A DNA stretch of 64,000 nucleotides, taken from the NCBI RefSeq assembly GCF_019175385.1, contig NC_083346.1, forward strand, positions 55,209,821 to 55,273,820. Reading direction: 5' to 3'. Positions 48,356 to 61,000 of the stretch are shown here, piece by piece. Under the pieces are notes generated by a model. The model worked only from the letters and a program-made list of their open reading frames with translations. It made no database searches and was not told the DNA's origin. Source of the DNA: Lycium barbarum (taxonomy: Eukaryota > Streptophyta > Magnoliopsida > Solanales > Solanaceae). Position 1 is the first letter of the stretch; the number at the start of each line of letters is the position of its first letter. Made by a program: the position numbers and the translations under genes.

Positions 48356-50299
48356 TACACGAATTTTTACTATTCCCCGTCCTTCACTCATTTGCCGGTA
48401 TCTCCCAAAGCTTACCTTCAATACTGACTTTATCTTTCTAACTTTATGTTTTGTCCCTTCTAAACTTCTCTTAAAATGTTATACTAGCTCCTTGTCGTCT
48501 TTGCCATCTATTCTTTTTCTCAAGGGGTCAACTCTGTAGCAGTAAAACTAATTTTGAGCGACTACGCCATTTGGATGTTATCAAGGCTTGTCTTTTATCC
48601 TCATGTGTAATCATAACTAGATCCTTTGCTAGTCCTTTGTTAAATATTTCGATTGATCTACCTCAATATCTCAACCTCAATAAATTTTTTGTTTGGATTC
48701 ATGTCTACCAACTTCAACTCGTTCTTCAGGTTAACATTCCTATGTACAAATGTTTGACTACGCTTGTCATTAATTTGTAAACAAATATCGTCTCCTTTCC
48801 ATATCGTTTGTACTCGTGCGTTACTTAAAAGTTGCTTCTAACCCTTTTCTATCCCAATCCTCCCATCTTTTCATTGTTAAACAAAATGTGCTCTCGACTT
48901 AGTGCTTTACCACCTTGTCTCCCCCTTAGGGAAATTGTTCAATGTTTCACGCTTGAAATCCTACTCGTTTTTTTTCCTTCTGTAGGTCCGTATTACTTGT
49001 AGCTTACGATTGACCTAGGGGTAACCTTTTCTCCTTTAAGATAATTTATAGGGGTCCATATAATTAGAGAGTCATACCTTCTTGCTGGCATGCCTTCTCT
49101 TGACATGTTTAACTTTTTTTCACGTGGCCTATTAAGGAGATCTTTACAAATTTCTTTCAGGGTTCTTTTCCGACTAATCCTCTTCCTCCTTCTTCTCATT
49201 CTATCACTGCAATGCTAGTTAGTGTGAGAGCCCTTTGAATCTTTAATCGGTACCTTACTTCTAGTTAATCCTAAGTCATCCTCCTATATCGGCATCTCGC
49301 AGTTATATGGTTAAATTGACCTTCTGATAATCCTCGTTAAAATTATTAATCCAGTTTTAATGAAAACGTGGCCCATACTGCTTTATAACCTCAAAGCTCA
49401 CTTGCCTACGAATCTTATTGTACTTCTATACTTTAACTTACGTCCCTTAATAGTTTTCCCCATTCACTCATATTGCTCTATTTGGTTTCGTACCAACCTT
49501 TCGCAACATTCCACTTCTCATCTCCTTCGGAGTAATTTCAACAAAACATCCTTGATTCTCGACTTCCCATATTCTAACTAGCCTTATTTTTTAGTCATCT
49601 ATTATGTCTTTACTTATTTGATAACCACATAATCTGCAGAACCTCCCCGATGATATCTTTCACATTTTTGTGCTTATCGTCTATCTTTAAAACATTTTCA
49701 TATACAATGATTTATCCATAAGGGTCAAAACTATCCATCTGAGCTTCCCCGCACTGTCGAGTAACATTCTACTAGTCAACATGAACATTATAAAAGAGAA
49801 TTGGGCCGTGTATCTATCACAATATCACTAATGCTTCATAATTCGCTAACTTGATAGGATAAGTACGATCTTTTATTTATTTTGTAACTTATTTCCATTG
49901 GGATGCCTGAAACCCTCGATAACACGATAGAACTCCGATTTTACGAACATGATGTCAATAATATAAAACATATAGCACTCTACGACCAACTCATAAAATA
50001 CGAGATCTAACATAATATGATTTACATACATGTACTCAGAAAGTAATCTCAAATAGCACCGGAGCCCCACGCTCTATCTCCACTCCTATCTTTGTCTTTA
50101 TGCCTAAGAATTGGATACGATTATATCTAGTGGCTCTTGCTGCCGTACCAAAAACAACCCCCCATACCTATACGACATGCTCTGGCATGCGCCCGGCCGC
50201 AATGACGACACGGTGGCCAGGGCGTCTCTAGTTTACCTGTACTAGAACGATCCTGACATACTGACATCAACAAACCCTTTACGACCCTACTTGAGAGCT

Positions 50300-50672
50300 C
50301 TAATCACGCACAACTCGATGTAAACACCTAGCCTGTTGCAAACCACCACTACCCGACAATCCTCTGTAATCACAAACTGTGCTAGCCCTCTTGGTCCATC
50401 TAATAGCCTCATCAGGATCATATCTTATAAATATATATGGGCCTCGATCTATGGGTTCCCAAGGCTGTGTACTCCCTGACCCTTTAAGGGATCTGGTTCC
50501 ATCAGGTGCTTCGGGGTTGCGCCAACCCTGTGAGGCAACCAGGTTAGTCAATACCTACACCGCCCTCCTCATATCCCGATTAGATGGAGCCGGTGGAAGA
50601 ACTGGTAAAACTGATGATGCTGGAGCTTCCCTAAGCCCCTTTAGTACTCAACGCATCTGTCTCAATAGAGGG
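50300..50672 (-). pseudogene. E6 Gag N-terminal remnant
   Basis: The minus strand encodes SSVLPVLPPAPSNRDMRRAV, a stop, then VLTNLVASQGWRNPEAPDGT. The second part corresponds to the (A/I)HLLTQLVAAQAQR helix of E2 Gag, and the preceding Pro-rich stretch fits the disordered N-terminus. It is cut by E7 at 50684. Confidence 0.7.
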
Positions 50673-50683
50673 CGTACCTCTCA

Positions 50684-53120
50684 TGTTATATCCCGTATTT
50701 TTATACGTCGAGTTATTCGCAAGAGAATCGACTCAAGTTAAAGACGGGATCATTTTCGGATACGAAATAGGAACCTTTAATTTTCAATTTTAATTAGAAC
50801 ATAAATTGTTTACAAATTTTATTTAGTGTAGAAATATTATTAGAGATTAGAGATTAATTAATTGTGATTAGATTAATAAGTAAGAATTAGTGATTAATTA
50901 AATTAATTAAGCCTAATTACTAAAGTGGGCCCCACCCGAATTAAAAATATATATATAAATTCAAGAAGTTGATTAATGAGTCACAAGGGAGGGGGCACGT
51001 GTCCTCCTAGGAATAATCATATATATAGGAAGTAAGATGAACAAATTCTCATTTTTCATTCATTTTCAAAGAAAATCAAATAAAAAAAATCATCAACTCC
51101 TCCATGGCTGCTCTCGGCCAGCCATGGTGTTGAAGAGAAATTGTGAATCATGAATGTATTGATCAAGTTTCAAGTGCAATAAAAATTCAAGGAGGTGATA
51201 GCAACATTGGATATTAAGTTGGAGAAGAAGAAATTGTAAAATTGGAGCAATTGGAGCAATTGAGCGTAGAAATTCCTCCGAGAAAAATTTGGTTAGATTT
51301 TCTTATTTTGTGGTATAATGGTGTTAATAGTGTTGTAAAGGAATTATTAAAATTGGATTGGACGAAATTGGAAGTAAGAAAATGCATAAAATTGGTGTTA
51401 TATGAGATCGTGGGTTGAAATGGATTCAGAAAGGTTGTTGGGTTGTTAGAATTGTTATGGGCTTAATTGTAAGAATTTTATATGTATATCTCTATTATTG
51501 ATATTTCTGTGTTAACAGGAGGATAATTGGAAATTCGAGTTAGGCGAATATATAGGGGAAATGCTACCCGATTTTCATTAAGTCCTTAACTAATAAATAA
51601 CCCTAAACGAGAAAGTATAAGTTAAAGAATAAGTTTTATAAGAGATGGGCTACGGATTTACGAACTAGAAAGTATAGTTACTAACCATAACGTTACTTTT
51701 ATATTAAATAGGCTAAAAGAGCGACAAAGCGAACGGGTTTACGAATAGTCGTTAACAGGTATGTAAAGTTGTCCCTTCTTTCTTTTGGCATGTCTTAGAT
51801 TTAAGTGATGAATAATATGAGCGTTGGGGTAATTTTATTCATAAGTTTTGAGTGTGATTCATGATTCTTATTCACTTCTTGATGTTAGAACTCTTAAGTG
51901 ATTGAGCTTCCCTCTACAGTTTCCTATACGTTGGATAGTAGTCGATATATATAAGCTCGTATTCTTAGAAACTCTACGATAACTAATTTCCTTGACTTCT
52001 ATAAGTTGTTTCATACTATATTGACATATGTCTATGATTCCTAAGGCTCTTTTAATATTATTTATGATGACATTCGAGGGATATTTGATATGATTGTCGC
52101 TATTGATACACAGGTGTAAATCCCTTCTTCTTATTCTGTTTGAGTCTTGATAATGTTTTAAATTGCATATGGTTGCTCACTACTCTGCTCGGGCATGCCT
52201 CAATATGTCTTTCACCGAGTCCCGGGCCGGGTATGTTATCGTGCACAGTTCCACTGCATTGTTCACCGAGTCCCTCACTAGAGGGTCGGAATATGATATA
52301 TATATATATATGATGGAGTTATGTTGTGTTATGGAGTTATGCTGTGTTATGGAGTTATGCTATGTTTTGGCGTTATGATGTGTTTATGGTGTTATACTGT
52401 GTTATGGCGCCAAAGACGGGGTGGCGACCATGTTCACCGAGTCCCATAATGGGCCGGATATCATATATGATAATGACATGCATGATTTATGTTTCAAAGG
52501 CAAGTGTTTTGGTATTCTGGACATTGTACTTGTTTTTTGTACTCCGTATATCATTTATGATACTTTTTACTGTATTTCATGCTTTATATACTCAGTACAT
52601 ATTCCGTACTGACCCCCTTTCTTCGGGGGGTTTCGTTTCATGCCCGCAGGTACAGACGCTCGATTTGGTGGTCCCTCAGCTTAGGAGTCCCTTTCAGCTG
52701 TCTTGGAGAGCTCCGTTCCGGAGCCTAGATTTTGGTACAGACCTTCTGATGTATATATATATGTTTGTCTAGGGGTACGACGGGGCCCTGTCCCGTCATA
52801 TTTCACTGTTCATACTTTTAGAGGTCTGTAGACATGTATGTGGGTTGCATACAGATTTGATCAGCTGTGTCTATATAGTTATTGTGGATGTTCCGTCGTT
52901 GTAGAAGCCTTGTCGGCTTGCATAATATTCTGATATGTACTGGCAGCCTTGTCGGTTTGCGTAGCATAATGATATATACAGTGGCAGCCTCATCGGCTTG
53001 CATATGTTATTACGATGTGATTGATTGAGGGCCTATAGTATCAGTCCGATTATGTTTGACAGGTACATATGGGTGTCCAGCTCGGGCACTAGTCATGGCC
53101 CACGGGGCTGGGTCATGACA
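50684..53120 (+). repeat. E7 5' LTR
   Basis: TGTTATATCCCGTATTTTTA...GGTCATGACA, 2437 bp. Contains GAACAG/GTATGT-like donor CAG/GTATGT (51759), tandem 18-bp TTATGGAGTTATGCTGTG units (about 52313-52404), stem-loops at 52592-52630, acceptor-like CCCGCAG/GTACAG (about 52650), and three copies of GCAGCCTTGTCGGCTTGC-like text (52906-53005). No gene. Confidence 0.92.
52592..52630 (+). other. Tandem stem-loops in E7 LTR
   Basis: TCAGTAC/GTACTGA then CCCCC/GGGGG, with loops ATATTCC and TTTCTTC. Stem sequence is identical to E3; loops differ. Confidence 0.7.
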
Positions 53121-53124
53121 AAAG

Positions 53125-53136
53125 TGGTATCAGAGC
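53125..53136 (+). other. E7 primer-binding site
   Basis: TGGTATCAGAGC, perfect, four bases inside the LTR. Confidence 0.93.
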
Positions 53137-53177
53137 AGTTCGTCCTTGGAGTGTCTACACACCGTGTCTAGTAGAGT

Positions 53178-53217
53178 CTTGTTTATCGGTGTGTTGTGCA
53201 CCACATCTATAAACAGG
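53178..53217 (+). other. E7 leader hairpin with GTGCAC loop
   Basis: CTTGTTTAT/ATAAACAGG and GGTGTG/CACATC close loop TTGTGCAC, with the hexamer at 53196-53201. Conserved box at 53261-53276. Confidence 0.8.
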
Positions 53218-53324
53218 AAGCTACAGGACATTTAGGATGTCATCTATCCTTCTTATCGTAGATCGTGCGATAGAGCTGTATTTTCAGGATAATCCCTTCC
53301 TAACAGACTATTATGTTTACAGCT

Positions 53325-54690
53325 ATGCCTCCAAAGAAAGCGACAGCTGCCCAGAAGGGCAAATCGGTAGCAGGGGATACTAGCCAGACTTTGAGAGTTA
53401 CTAGGGCTCGTGCCCAGTTTATGCCTGAGATTGTGTTCCAGTCCGTGAGTTCTGCTACACCGCCACTTCCAGAGGAACCTATGGTGGCGACAGCTCCGGG
53501 TCAGGGGGCGGCTCCACCGCCAGTTCCCGAGGTTCCAGCACCTGAGCCTCCAGCTCCTCAGCCAGGGGCGGAGGATAGAGCCATGAGAGATGCAGTTCAG
53601 TTGCTCACCAGATTAGTGGCAAGACAGGCTCGCAGGCATGGACTAGGGGTTGACCAGATGGATAGACATGACAGTGTGAGAGCCCGTGACTTCCTAAGCT
53701 GTAATTCTCCAGATTTTTTCAGGTCAAAGCCCGAGGATGACCCGCAGGAGTTCGTTCGGCAGATGCAGCGTACGTTGCGGATAATTAAGGCTTCTGACAC
53801 TGAGTCTGTTGAGTTAGCTTCGTATCGATTGCGGGATGTGGCTGTTAATTGGTATGAGTCGTGGGAGTTGTCTAGGGGCGAGGATGCTCCTCCAGCAGTA
53901 TGGGATAGGTTTGTGGAGGCCTTCCTTGGCCACTTTCTGCCTCCAGAGATGCAGCGAGCTAGAGTTGATAGATTCCTACAGTTGAGGAAGAGGGGCAAGA
54001 GTGTTTGAGAGTATAGTCTAGAGTTTGACTCGTTGGCTAGATATGCACCCACTATTGTAGCTGATAAGGCGGATAGAGTGCATCGGTATGTGATGGGGTT
54101 AGATCGTTATTTGGTTGATGGTTGTATGGCAGTGGCTCTTACGCCAGGTATGGATATTGTTCGGGTACAGGCATATGCACAGGGGGTGGAGGACCGACAC
54201 AGAGCACGCCAGCATAATAGAGGCCGGCATAAGAGGGCCAGGTCGGCTGCCTATCCTGGCGAGTTTCGAGGCGGGCAGCCTCAGCAGCATATTAGATATC
54301 CATCCCAGCCAGCACAGAGTGCACCTCCACAGTTCTTGGGTAGGATATTTGACAGTACAGGGTACTCAGGAGCCGGTCAGAGCTCCAAGGCTTCAGGATC
54401 GCAGGTTAACAGGGGTTCCAGTCAGTCGAGGCCATCTTTGCCTCGCTGTTCTCGGTGTGGGAGGCATCATTCTGGAGAATGTTATCGTGCTACAGGTGCT
54501 TGTTTTTCTTGCGGCCGTCAAGGCCATATTATGAGGAAGTGTCCATCTAGTGGTTGTCCGGGCCGTGCGTTTCAGCCCACTGGGTCGGTTTCTGGTTCAT
54601 CTTCTTCTGTAGCTATGCGCCCTATGGGGCAGGGTGTTCAGGTACCAGCAGGCCGTGGTAGAGGTCGTGGCGGGGCTTCCAGTTCTAGCA
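53325..54690 (+). pseudogene. E7 Gag (one stop)
   Basis: The likely start is the ATG of MPPKKATAAQKGK at about 53325; an earlier in-frame ATG at 53313 adds four residues. A Pro/Ala-rich N-terminus leads to the capsid-like region (RARDFLSCNSPDFF, VELASYRLRDVAVNWY, VWDRFVEAFLGHFLPPE). A TGA at 54006-54008 is the only break; it lies in a CG context (CGA to TGA would explain it). Then follow a basic region, RCSRCGRHHSGEC and a canonical knuckle CFSCGRQGHIMRKC. This is the best-preserved Gag in the window. Confidence 0.92.
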
Positions 54691-55330
54691 GTCCTTCGAA
54701 CCGCATATATGCTTTGGCTAGTAGACAGGATCAGGAGGCGTCACCAAATGTGGTTACACGTATACTATCGATTTTCTCCCGAGACGTATATGCATTGATA
54801 GACCCAGGCTCCACTATATCGTATATTTCTCCCTTTGTTGCTAGTAGAATTGGGATAAAACCTGAACCGATAAAACCATTTGAGGTAGCTACACCGATAG
54901 GAGCAAGTATATAGAGATTATTCGGTAATTACATATAGTCGTTGCACAAAACCAGACCTGATAGAGTTAGATATGACTGAGTTCGATGTTATTATGGGTA
55001 TGGATTGGCTAGCTTCTTGTTATGCCAGCGTGGATTGTAGAGGAAAGGTAGTTCGTTTTCAATTCCCGGGAGAGCCGATTATAGAGTGGATGGGAAATAC
55101 AGCATCGCCGAAGGGTAAGTTTATTTCATACCTCAAGGAAAGGAAGATGGTTAGAAAGGGGTATATATATCACCTGGTTCGGGTGCATGACCTGAAGGCA
55201 AAGGCGCAGACTCTTCAGTCAGTGCCGATAGTTAGCGAATTTCCAGATGTATTCCCAGATGAACTTCCAGGCCTTCCTCCTGAGCGGGAGATAGAGTTTA
55301 CTATAGATGTGCTGCCAGATACGCAGCCCA
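54691..55330 (+). pseudogene. E7 aspartic protease and linker (frameshift)
   Basis: RIYALASRQDQEASPNVVTR leads to [14 protein letters not shown], with the catalytic Asp codon at 54801. A frameshift near 54908 ends the Gag frame. The sequence resumes in another frame by about 54912 and continues through [15 protein letters not shown] into RT without a stop. Confidence 0.88.
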
Positions 55331-56700
55331 TATCTATTCCTCCTTATAGGATGGCACCTCCAGAATCGAAAGAGTTGAAGGAGCAATTGAGAGATTTATT
55401 AGAAAAGGACTTCATCAGGCCCAGTACATCACCTTGGGGAGCGTCGCTACTGTTTGTGAGAAAGAAGGATGGGTCGCTGCGGATGTGTATCGATTATAGG
55501 CAGCTAAATAAAGTGACGATAAAGAATAGATATCCCCTCCCCAGAATTGATGATCTATTTGACCAGTTGCAGGGTGCTAAGTGTTTCTCGAAGATAGACT
55601 TGCGGTCAGGCTATCACCAGGTGCTGGTAAAGGAGGCAGATATTCCGAAGAATGCATTCCGGACCCGATACGGGCATTATGAGTTTAGAGTGATGTCTTT
55701 TGGGCTGACCAATGCTCCAGCAGTATTTATGGATTTGATGAACCGAATATTCAAGCCGCTCCTAGATATGTTTGTGATTGTGTTTATCGATGATATTCTG
55801 GTCTACTCACGGTCCGAAGAGGAGCATGCAGACCATCTGAGGGCGGTACTTAGAGTGCTCCAGCACCAGAAGCTGTATGCTAAGTTTTCTAAGTGTGAAT
55901 TCTGGCTGACTTCAGTAGCATTCTTGGGGCATATTATTGGGGCTGATGGTATTTGGGTAGACTCACAGAAGATTGAGGTGGTAAAGACTTGGCCTAGACC
56001 TACGACGCCTACTGAGGTATGTAGTTTTCTGGGGCTAGCAGGGTGTTACAGGAGGCTTGTAGAGACGTTTGCCTCAATTTCAGCGCCTTTAAGAAGGCTA
56101 ACACAGAAGGCAGCTAAGTTTCAGTTGACCGATGCTTGTGAGCGAAGCTTCCAATTATTGAAGAATAAGTTGACTACGGCTTCAGTTCTAACACTTCCTA
56201 AGGGGCCAGATGGCTATGTTATTTATTGTGATGCCTCAGGCATCGGGTTAGGTTGTGTGTTGATGCAGCATGGCAGAGTTATAGTCTATGCCTCCCGACA
56301 GCTCAGAAAGCACGAAAGAAATTATCCCACCCATGATCTGGAGTTAGCAGCGGTGATTCATGCCTTGAAGATATGGAGACATCATTTATATGGCATGCAT
56401 GTTGATATTTATACAGATCATAACAGTCTCCAGTATATCTTTAAGCAGAAGGAGCTAAATTTGCGGCAGATGAGGTGGCTAGAGTTGCTGAAGGACTATG
56501 ATGTTGACATTCTATACCACCTAGGGAAAGCAAATGTTGTAGCAGATGCACTCAGCCGTAAATCTATGGGTAGCTTGGCAGATGTACAACCAGAATGGAA
56601 GGAGATAGTCCACGAGATTTGCCAGTTAGCTAATCTTGGAGTCCGTTTGGTTGATTCTGATAACGGCGGAGTTTCTGTTCGAGGAGTTGCTGAGTCCTGT
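55331..56700 (+). pseudogene. E7 reverse transcriptase and RNase H
   Basis: Uninterrupted frame. [57 protein letters not shown] and catalytic FIDDIL near 55785-55800. RNase [36 protein letters not shown] and [10 protein letters not shown]. All core catalytic residues are present, so as protein sequence this is the most intact RT/RNase H here. The surrounding polyprotein is broken upstream and downstream, hence the pseudogene call. Confidence 0.93.
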
Positions 56701-56853
56701 ATCATAGAAGAGATAAAGAGACACCAGTACGAGGACCCTACTCTTGTACATTATAGAGATGCAGCTCTTCAAAAGGAGGAGACCCCATTCGGAGTTGCAC
56801 CTAACGGAGTGCTACGATACAGAGGCAGATTATGTGTACATGAGGTTGCAGGG
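56701..56853 (+). pseudogene. E7 integrase, first part only
   Basis: [20 protein letters not shown] and [13 protein letters not shown] are the N-terminal extension of integrase. L9 begins at 56854, before the HHCC region. The reading frame runs on for 14 codons into LTR sequence by chance. Confidence 0.88.
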
Positions 56854-57808
56854 TGTTATATCCCGCATTTTTTACGTTCGGATAATTCAAGATAATTGCG
56901 GGAAGTTAACAGCCAAGCTATATTTTTAATTTTGTTTAGCACACAAGTTGTCATGGGAGTTATGGATGTGGAAATACTAAGAGAGGCTAGGGGTAAAAAG
57001 GAAAATACGCAAGGTGACTTATGGAAATAAGGAGGAAGGCTAAGGGAAAATCCGAAATTTGAAAAATTATTTTTCATGAATTACAAGACTAGATACAAAA
57101 AAAAATAGGCTTAATAAATGGGCCAAAGTGGCCGGCCACCTATGGGTGGGCTTCAGCCCACATGAATGTTTAAAAGAGGAATAACCCATCACAATATTCA
57201 TCTTCAACTTAGAAGAGTCAAGAAACTTTGAGAGAAGGAGAGGAAACACCCCCCATATTCGGCCAAGCTTGGGGTGAGCAAGAACCTTGGAAAACAATTT
57301 CTCAAAAATTAATTTCTACTAATTGGAAGGTCCCTAGCAAAGTGAAGTAATTATTGGAGCAAGAAAAACATTTATTCTTGCAATTTACAAATTCTAGCCA
57401 AGAAGGGAGCTAAGGGAGAAAGGTAAGAATTAATCTTCTTTTATATGTTATGAATGGTTTTGTATGTTGTGGTATGTGGAAATGAATGAAATTCATGAAA
57501 ATATGGGTGTTAAGTGTGGTCGTGTATATGTATGTGTGTGGCCATGTGTGTTGTGTAAGATTAAGGGGCAAATTTTGATTAGTATTTTGGTTGTTGTTGT
57601 TATGGATTCCATGTTGATAATGAAAGTTTAATGATCCTAGTGAAGTTGTAATGGTTGGAGACTTGTTTTAGAAGTTAATGTGAATTGAATATAGTGTTCT
57701 TGTATTTATGGAAGATCATGTTGTTAGTGTGTGAATTGTTGGTGAAGTTCATGAAATTGAAGAAAGAAAATGTGTTGTTATTGTTCTTATTCCATTTGAG
57801 AGATTTCG
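56854..57808 (+). repeat. L9: 5' part of an LTR inserted in E7, itself split by E8
   Basis: Starts TGTTATATCCCGCATTTTTT. Left flank CAGGG is the candidate target site. Donor-like AAAG/GTAAGAAT at 57423. It resembles the E8 LTR but is not the same subfamily. The last five bases, TTTCG (57804-57808), are the candidate E8 target site. No gene. Confidence 0.8.
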
Positions 57809-60457
57809 TGTTATATCCCGTATTTCGCACATTCGGAAAAAATTTGAAATAATTGTGACTTGTAAGAGGTAAGGCCATATTATGATTTTAATTAACATAT
57901 AGGTTGTTCATGAAAGGTCTTGGTGTGGAAATATGGAGGAAGGCCAAGGGCAAAATTGGGAATTTCGGAAATTAGTTTCGGGAATTACAAATTATGATCC
58001 ATCATTAATTGGGCTCAAAAAAAACATTGAGGCCCAATATTTAGAAGGGTGGCCGGCCATAGTCCATTAAGATGAGCCCAAGCCCATGTTTTAATTCAAG
58101 TCATGTGGTAATTAAAAAAATAAAGGGGCCACGGTTCATTCTATACCATTCATGAAAACAAAAATAAAAAAATAAAAAAGAGCAAGAACAAAAGGAGGGG
58201 GGTTTCGGCCCCTTCAAGAAAAAGAGAAAAAAAAATTCCAAGTCCTTCAATTGTGATCCAAAAATCATGATTTTCTAGCAATATTACTAACTCAAGGATG
58301 CTCTTCAACATGATATAAGTTTTAAGGAAAGAAAGTGCTTGTGTTGGCAAGTGGAAGTTTGAAGAAGATTGGACAAAGAGGTAAGAATCAATTCCTTTTT
58401 ATTATGTTATGAAGGTTTGTTTGTGTTGTAGTATGTAGAAATGAATAAAAAGTGTGAAATTGATGTGTTATGGGTGTGTTTGTATGTGGCCGGATGTGGT
58501 GGGTGTTGGAGAGAAGATGAATTTATTTTACTTAGTGTATTAATTGTGTTGTTGTGTTCTTATGGGGTAAATGAAGGAGAATAGTTCAAGTTGGTATGAA
58601 AATCCATTGTTAAGTTGTTGTAGGAAAATATACAACTTTATTATAGTTTATGTAATTATGAGAATGCAATTGTAAGATGCAAATTGTTGTTGTTGTAAAT
58701 GAAATTGAGGATAAGAATATGCTGTGGATGTTTATGTTGAAGATTGGAAGTTTAGGTGAATTATGGTTTTGGTGGAAGTTTGTATATTTTGTGAATATTT
58801 TGTAGAAACGATATGAAATGCTTCCGAATTGTATTGTGATGATCTTGGTTGGGAATGAATATGGAATATTGGTATTGATTTGAAAATGGGAAGTTGGAAT
58901 AAAAGATATTGCGTTATGTTGGAAAGAAAATTAGTTATGCTATAATGTATTTTGTGATGATGGTTGATGTTGTTGGTATTGTTGGGTTGTTGTTGTCGAC
59001 ATTTTGGGCCGAGATGATTCTCGGGGCAGCGAAATTATAGGGGAAATGCTGCCCAAATTTTTTTGTAGATAAGTGATGAACTAAAGATTTGAATGCTAAA
59101 AGTCTTACTATTGACAATTGGTAAATATGACCATTTGTAGATTTTGGGCGAAACGAGAATTGAGTTTGGACGAGCATAAGGTGCAAGTGAGGTATGTAAA
59201 GCTATCCCTTTTCTTCTCTTGGCATGTCCTAGGTGTACTAGATTCGGATTTGAGCCTCGTAGGTTATTCTGCTCATGGGAATGCGAGTCTGAATTTTTGG
59301 TACTATTCATTCAGCACAATTGAATTATAGCCCTTAAGTTTTGTTGGAAAACTGTTCAAACATCCATAACCCGTACAGACGTGATCGGCTCTCTTTGAAA
59401 CCTTCATGGATGACTCCATAGAGCCCAATGTTTGTAATTTATATCCGCCACCTCGACTTGACCCGAGGCGGGCCCACAAGTTCCTAAACTTCCTACGTTT
59501 GTCTCACTTGAGCTATTTTTGTATGATATAAAAGTAAGACTTTCGTCTATGAATCTAAGACTCCGTTTGATTCATTCCATAAGTCATTGGAAAGCTCCTT
59601 AATGTGAATATCCTGATGTGAGCATGTAATTCGATATAAGGAGTCTGCTATGAGTAATCTGATATAGGTATGTTAATAGAAACATCCTGACACAGGTAAT
59701 CTGATATAAGTATCCGAAATAAGTATTCGGTTATAAATAATTTGTTACGAATATCCTGGTAATACATTCGATTCCTTCATCGGGTTTTAATTTATGTGCA
59801 CCTAGTTTCTTACTAATCCGCTCGTATATACGCTATGATCCCTTTCACCTAGTTCCGGGCCGGTATGTATCGTGCGTATGGTTCGCCGAGTCCTTTGTCT
59901 AGGAGTCGGGTTCCATGTATGTAATTTCAAAGTATGATGTGTCCGACTCCGGGGTACTGTGGTATATGTCCGTCCCCGGTTGCCGTGTATATGGAGTATG
60001 ATGTGTTCGGTTCCGGAGTACTGTGGTATATGTCCGTCTGCGGTTACCGTGTACGGTTCTGGGGTACTGTGGTATATGTCCGTCCCCAGTTGTTGTGTAT
60101 ATAGATTATGATGTGACTGGTCCTCGGGTTCTCGTGGTATATGTTCGGTTCCCGAGATACCGTATACATGTTATGAAATCTTCTGGAGCATGGTGTGTTA
60201 TGGCGCCAGAGACGGGAGTGGCGACCATGTTCCTCCGCCCTTTGTTTGACTTTGGTATGCATCAGTTGTGGTTGAAAAGTAAGTATTCTGATATTCGGGA
60301 TAAGCTACTTACCTTTGGCATTTTTCTGATATACGATTTTGGTATACATGAATCTATTCACCGAGTCCCTCACCGAGAGCCGGGGCACGTTGTATGTATG
60401 TGTGATGCATGATTCTGAACTGTGTGATTTATGTTTGGAAAGTAATAAATTTGGTTA

Positions 60458-60745
60458 TTGACCGCTGGACCCCTGACCGCGGTGTGTGCGACATTGACCG
60501 CTGGACCCCTGACCGCGGTATGCCGCACTATGTGATATTGACCGCTGGACCCCTGACCGCAGTATGTGCGACATTGACCGCGGTATGCCGCATTTGTGAT
60601 GTTGACCGCTGGACCCCTGACCGCGGTATCTGCGTCATTAACCGCTGGACCCCTGACCGCGGTATGTCGGGTTTGGGATGCTAACCGCTGGACACTTGGT
60701 CGCGGTATGTGTTATAGTGACCGCTGGACTTTTGGCCGCAGTAAT
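60458..60745 (+). repeat. GC-rich minisatellite in E8 LTR
   Basis: About eight units of 28-44 bp, each with TTGACCGCTGGACCCC or a relative, then TGACCGCGGTATG. CCGCGG palindromes recur. The last two units are diverged. Confidence 0.92.
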
Positions 60746-60962
60746 TGTGTGTTTGATATTCTGTGTGTATGAGACGAAAACGTTTTTCAAAGGAAAGCAA
60801 AGTATTTTGGCATTTTGATTGCCGTATTTGTCTTCCGGAACCTTTTATGTATGATTTGTACGTCAGATGCAACACTTTGGTATTCTGGCTATTGTGCTCA
60901 CCTTCTGTACATTTTACTTCGGTTATGGCTTCATTTTTTTTGGTGTTTCATGCCTTACATTC

Positions 60963-61000
60963 TCAGTACATATTCCGTACTGACCCCCTTTCTTCGGGGG
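60963..61000 (+). other. Tandem stem-loops in E8 LTR
   Basis: TCAGTAC/GTACTGA (loop ATATTCC) then CCCCC/GGGGG (loop TTTCTTC), as in E3 and E7. Confidence 0.7.

Larger units (their letters stand above)
46967..50683 (-). mobile_element. E6 internal remains, heavily decayed
   Basis: Bounded by E5 on the left and E7 on the right. Only the Gag start is recognisable, at 50300-50672. From 46967 to about 50290 I can identify no domain; small open frames on either strand look random. A TA microsatellite and a 138-bp tandem duplication lie inside. Confidence 0.5.
50684..56853 (+). mobile_element. E7: Tekay-type Ty3/gypsy element, truncated by L9 insertion
   Basis: 5' LTR, perfect PBS, leader, Gag-Pol as far as the start of integrase, then interruption by another LTR at 56854. 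The remaining 3' part would lie beyond the window. The left flank TCTCA (50679-50683) is the candidate target site. It sits inside the E6 Gag remnant. Confidence 0.92.

Noticed and set aside
46967..50290. Possible host gene between E5 and E7
   Set aside because: I read the small open frames on both strands and found no domain or consistent exon pattern; the Gag remnant at its right end places it inside an old retroelement.
52163..52772. Open frames in the E7 LTR (52163-52378, 52326-52772)
   Set aside because: They cover LTR tandem repeats and stem-loops; no protein family resemblance.
60409..60684. Open frame with repeated WTPDRG peptide
   Set aside because: It is the translation of the GC-rich minisatellite in the E8 LTR; no start context or homologous domain supports a gene.
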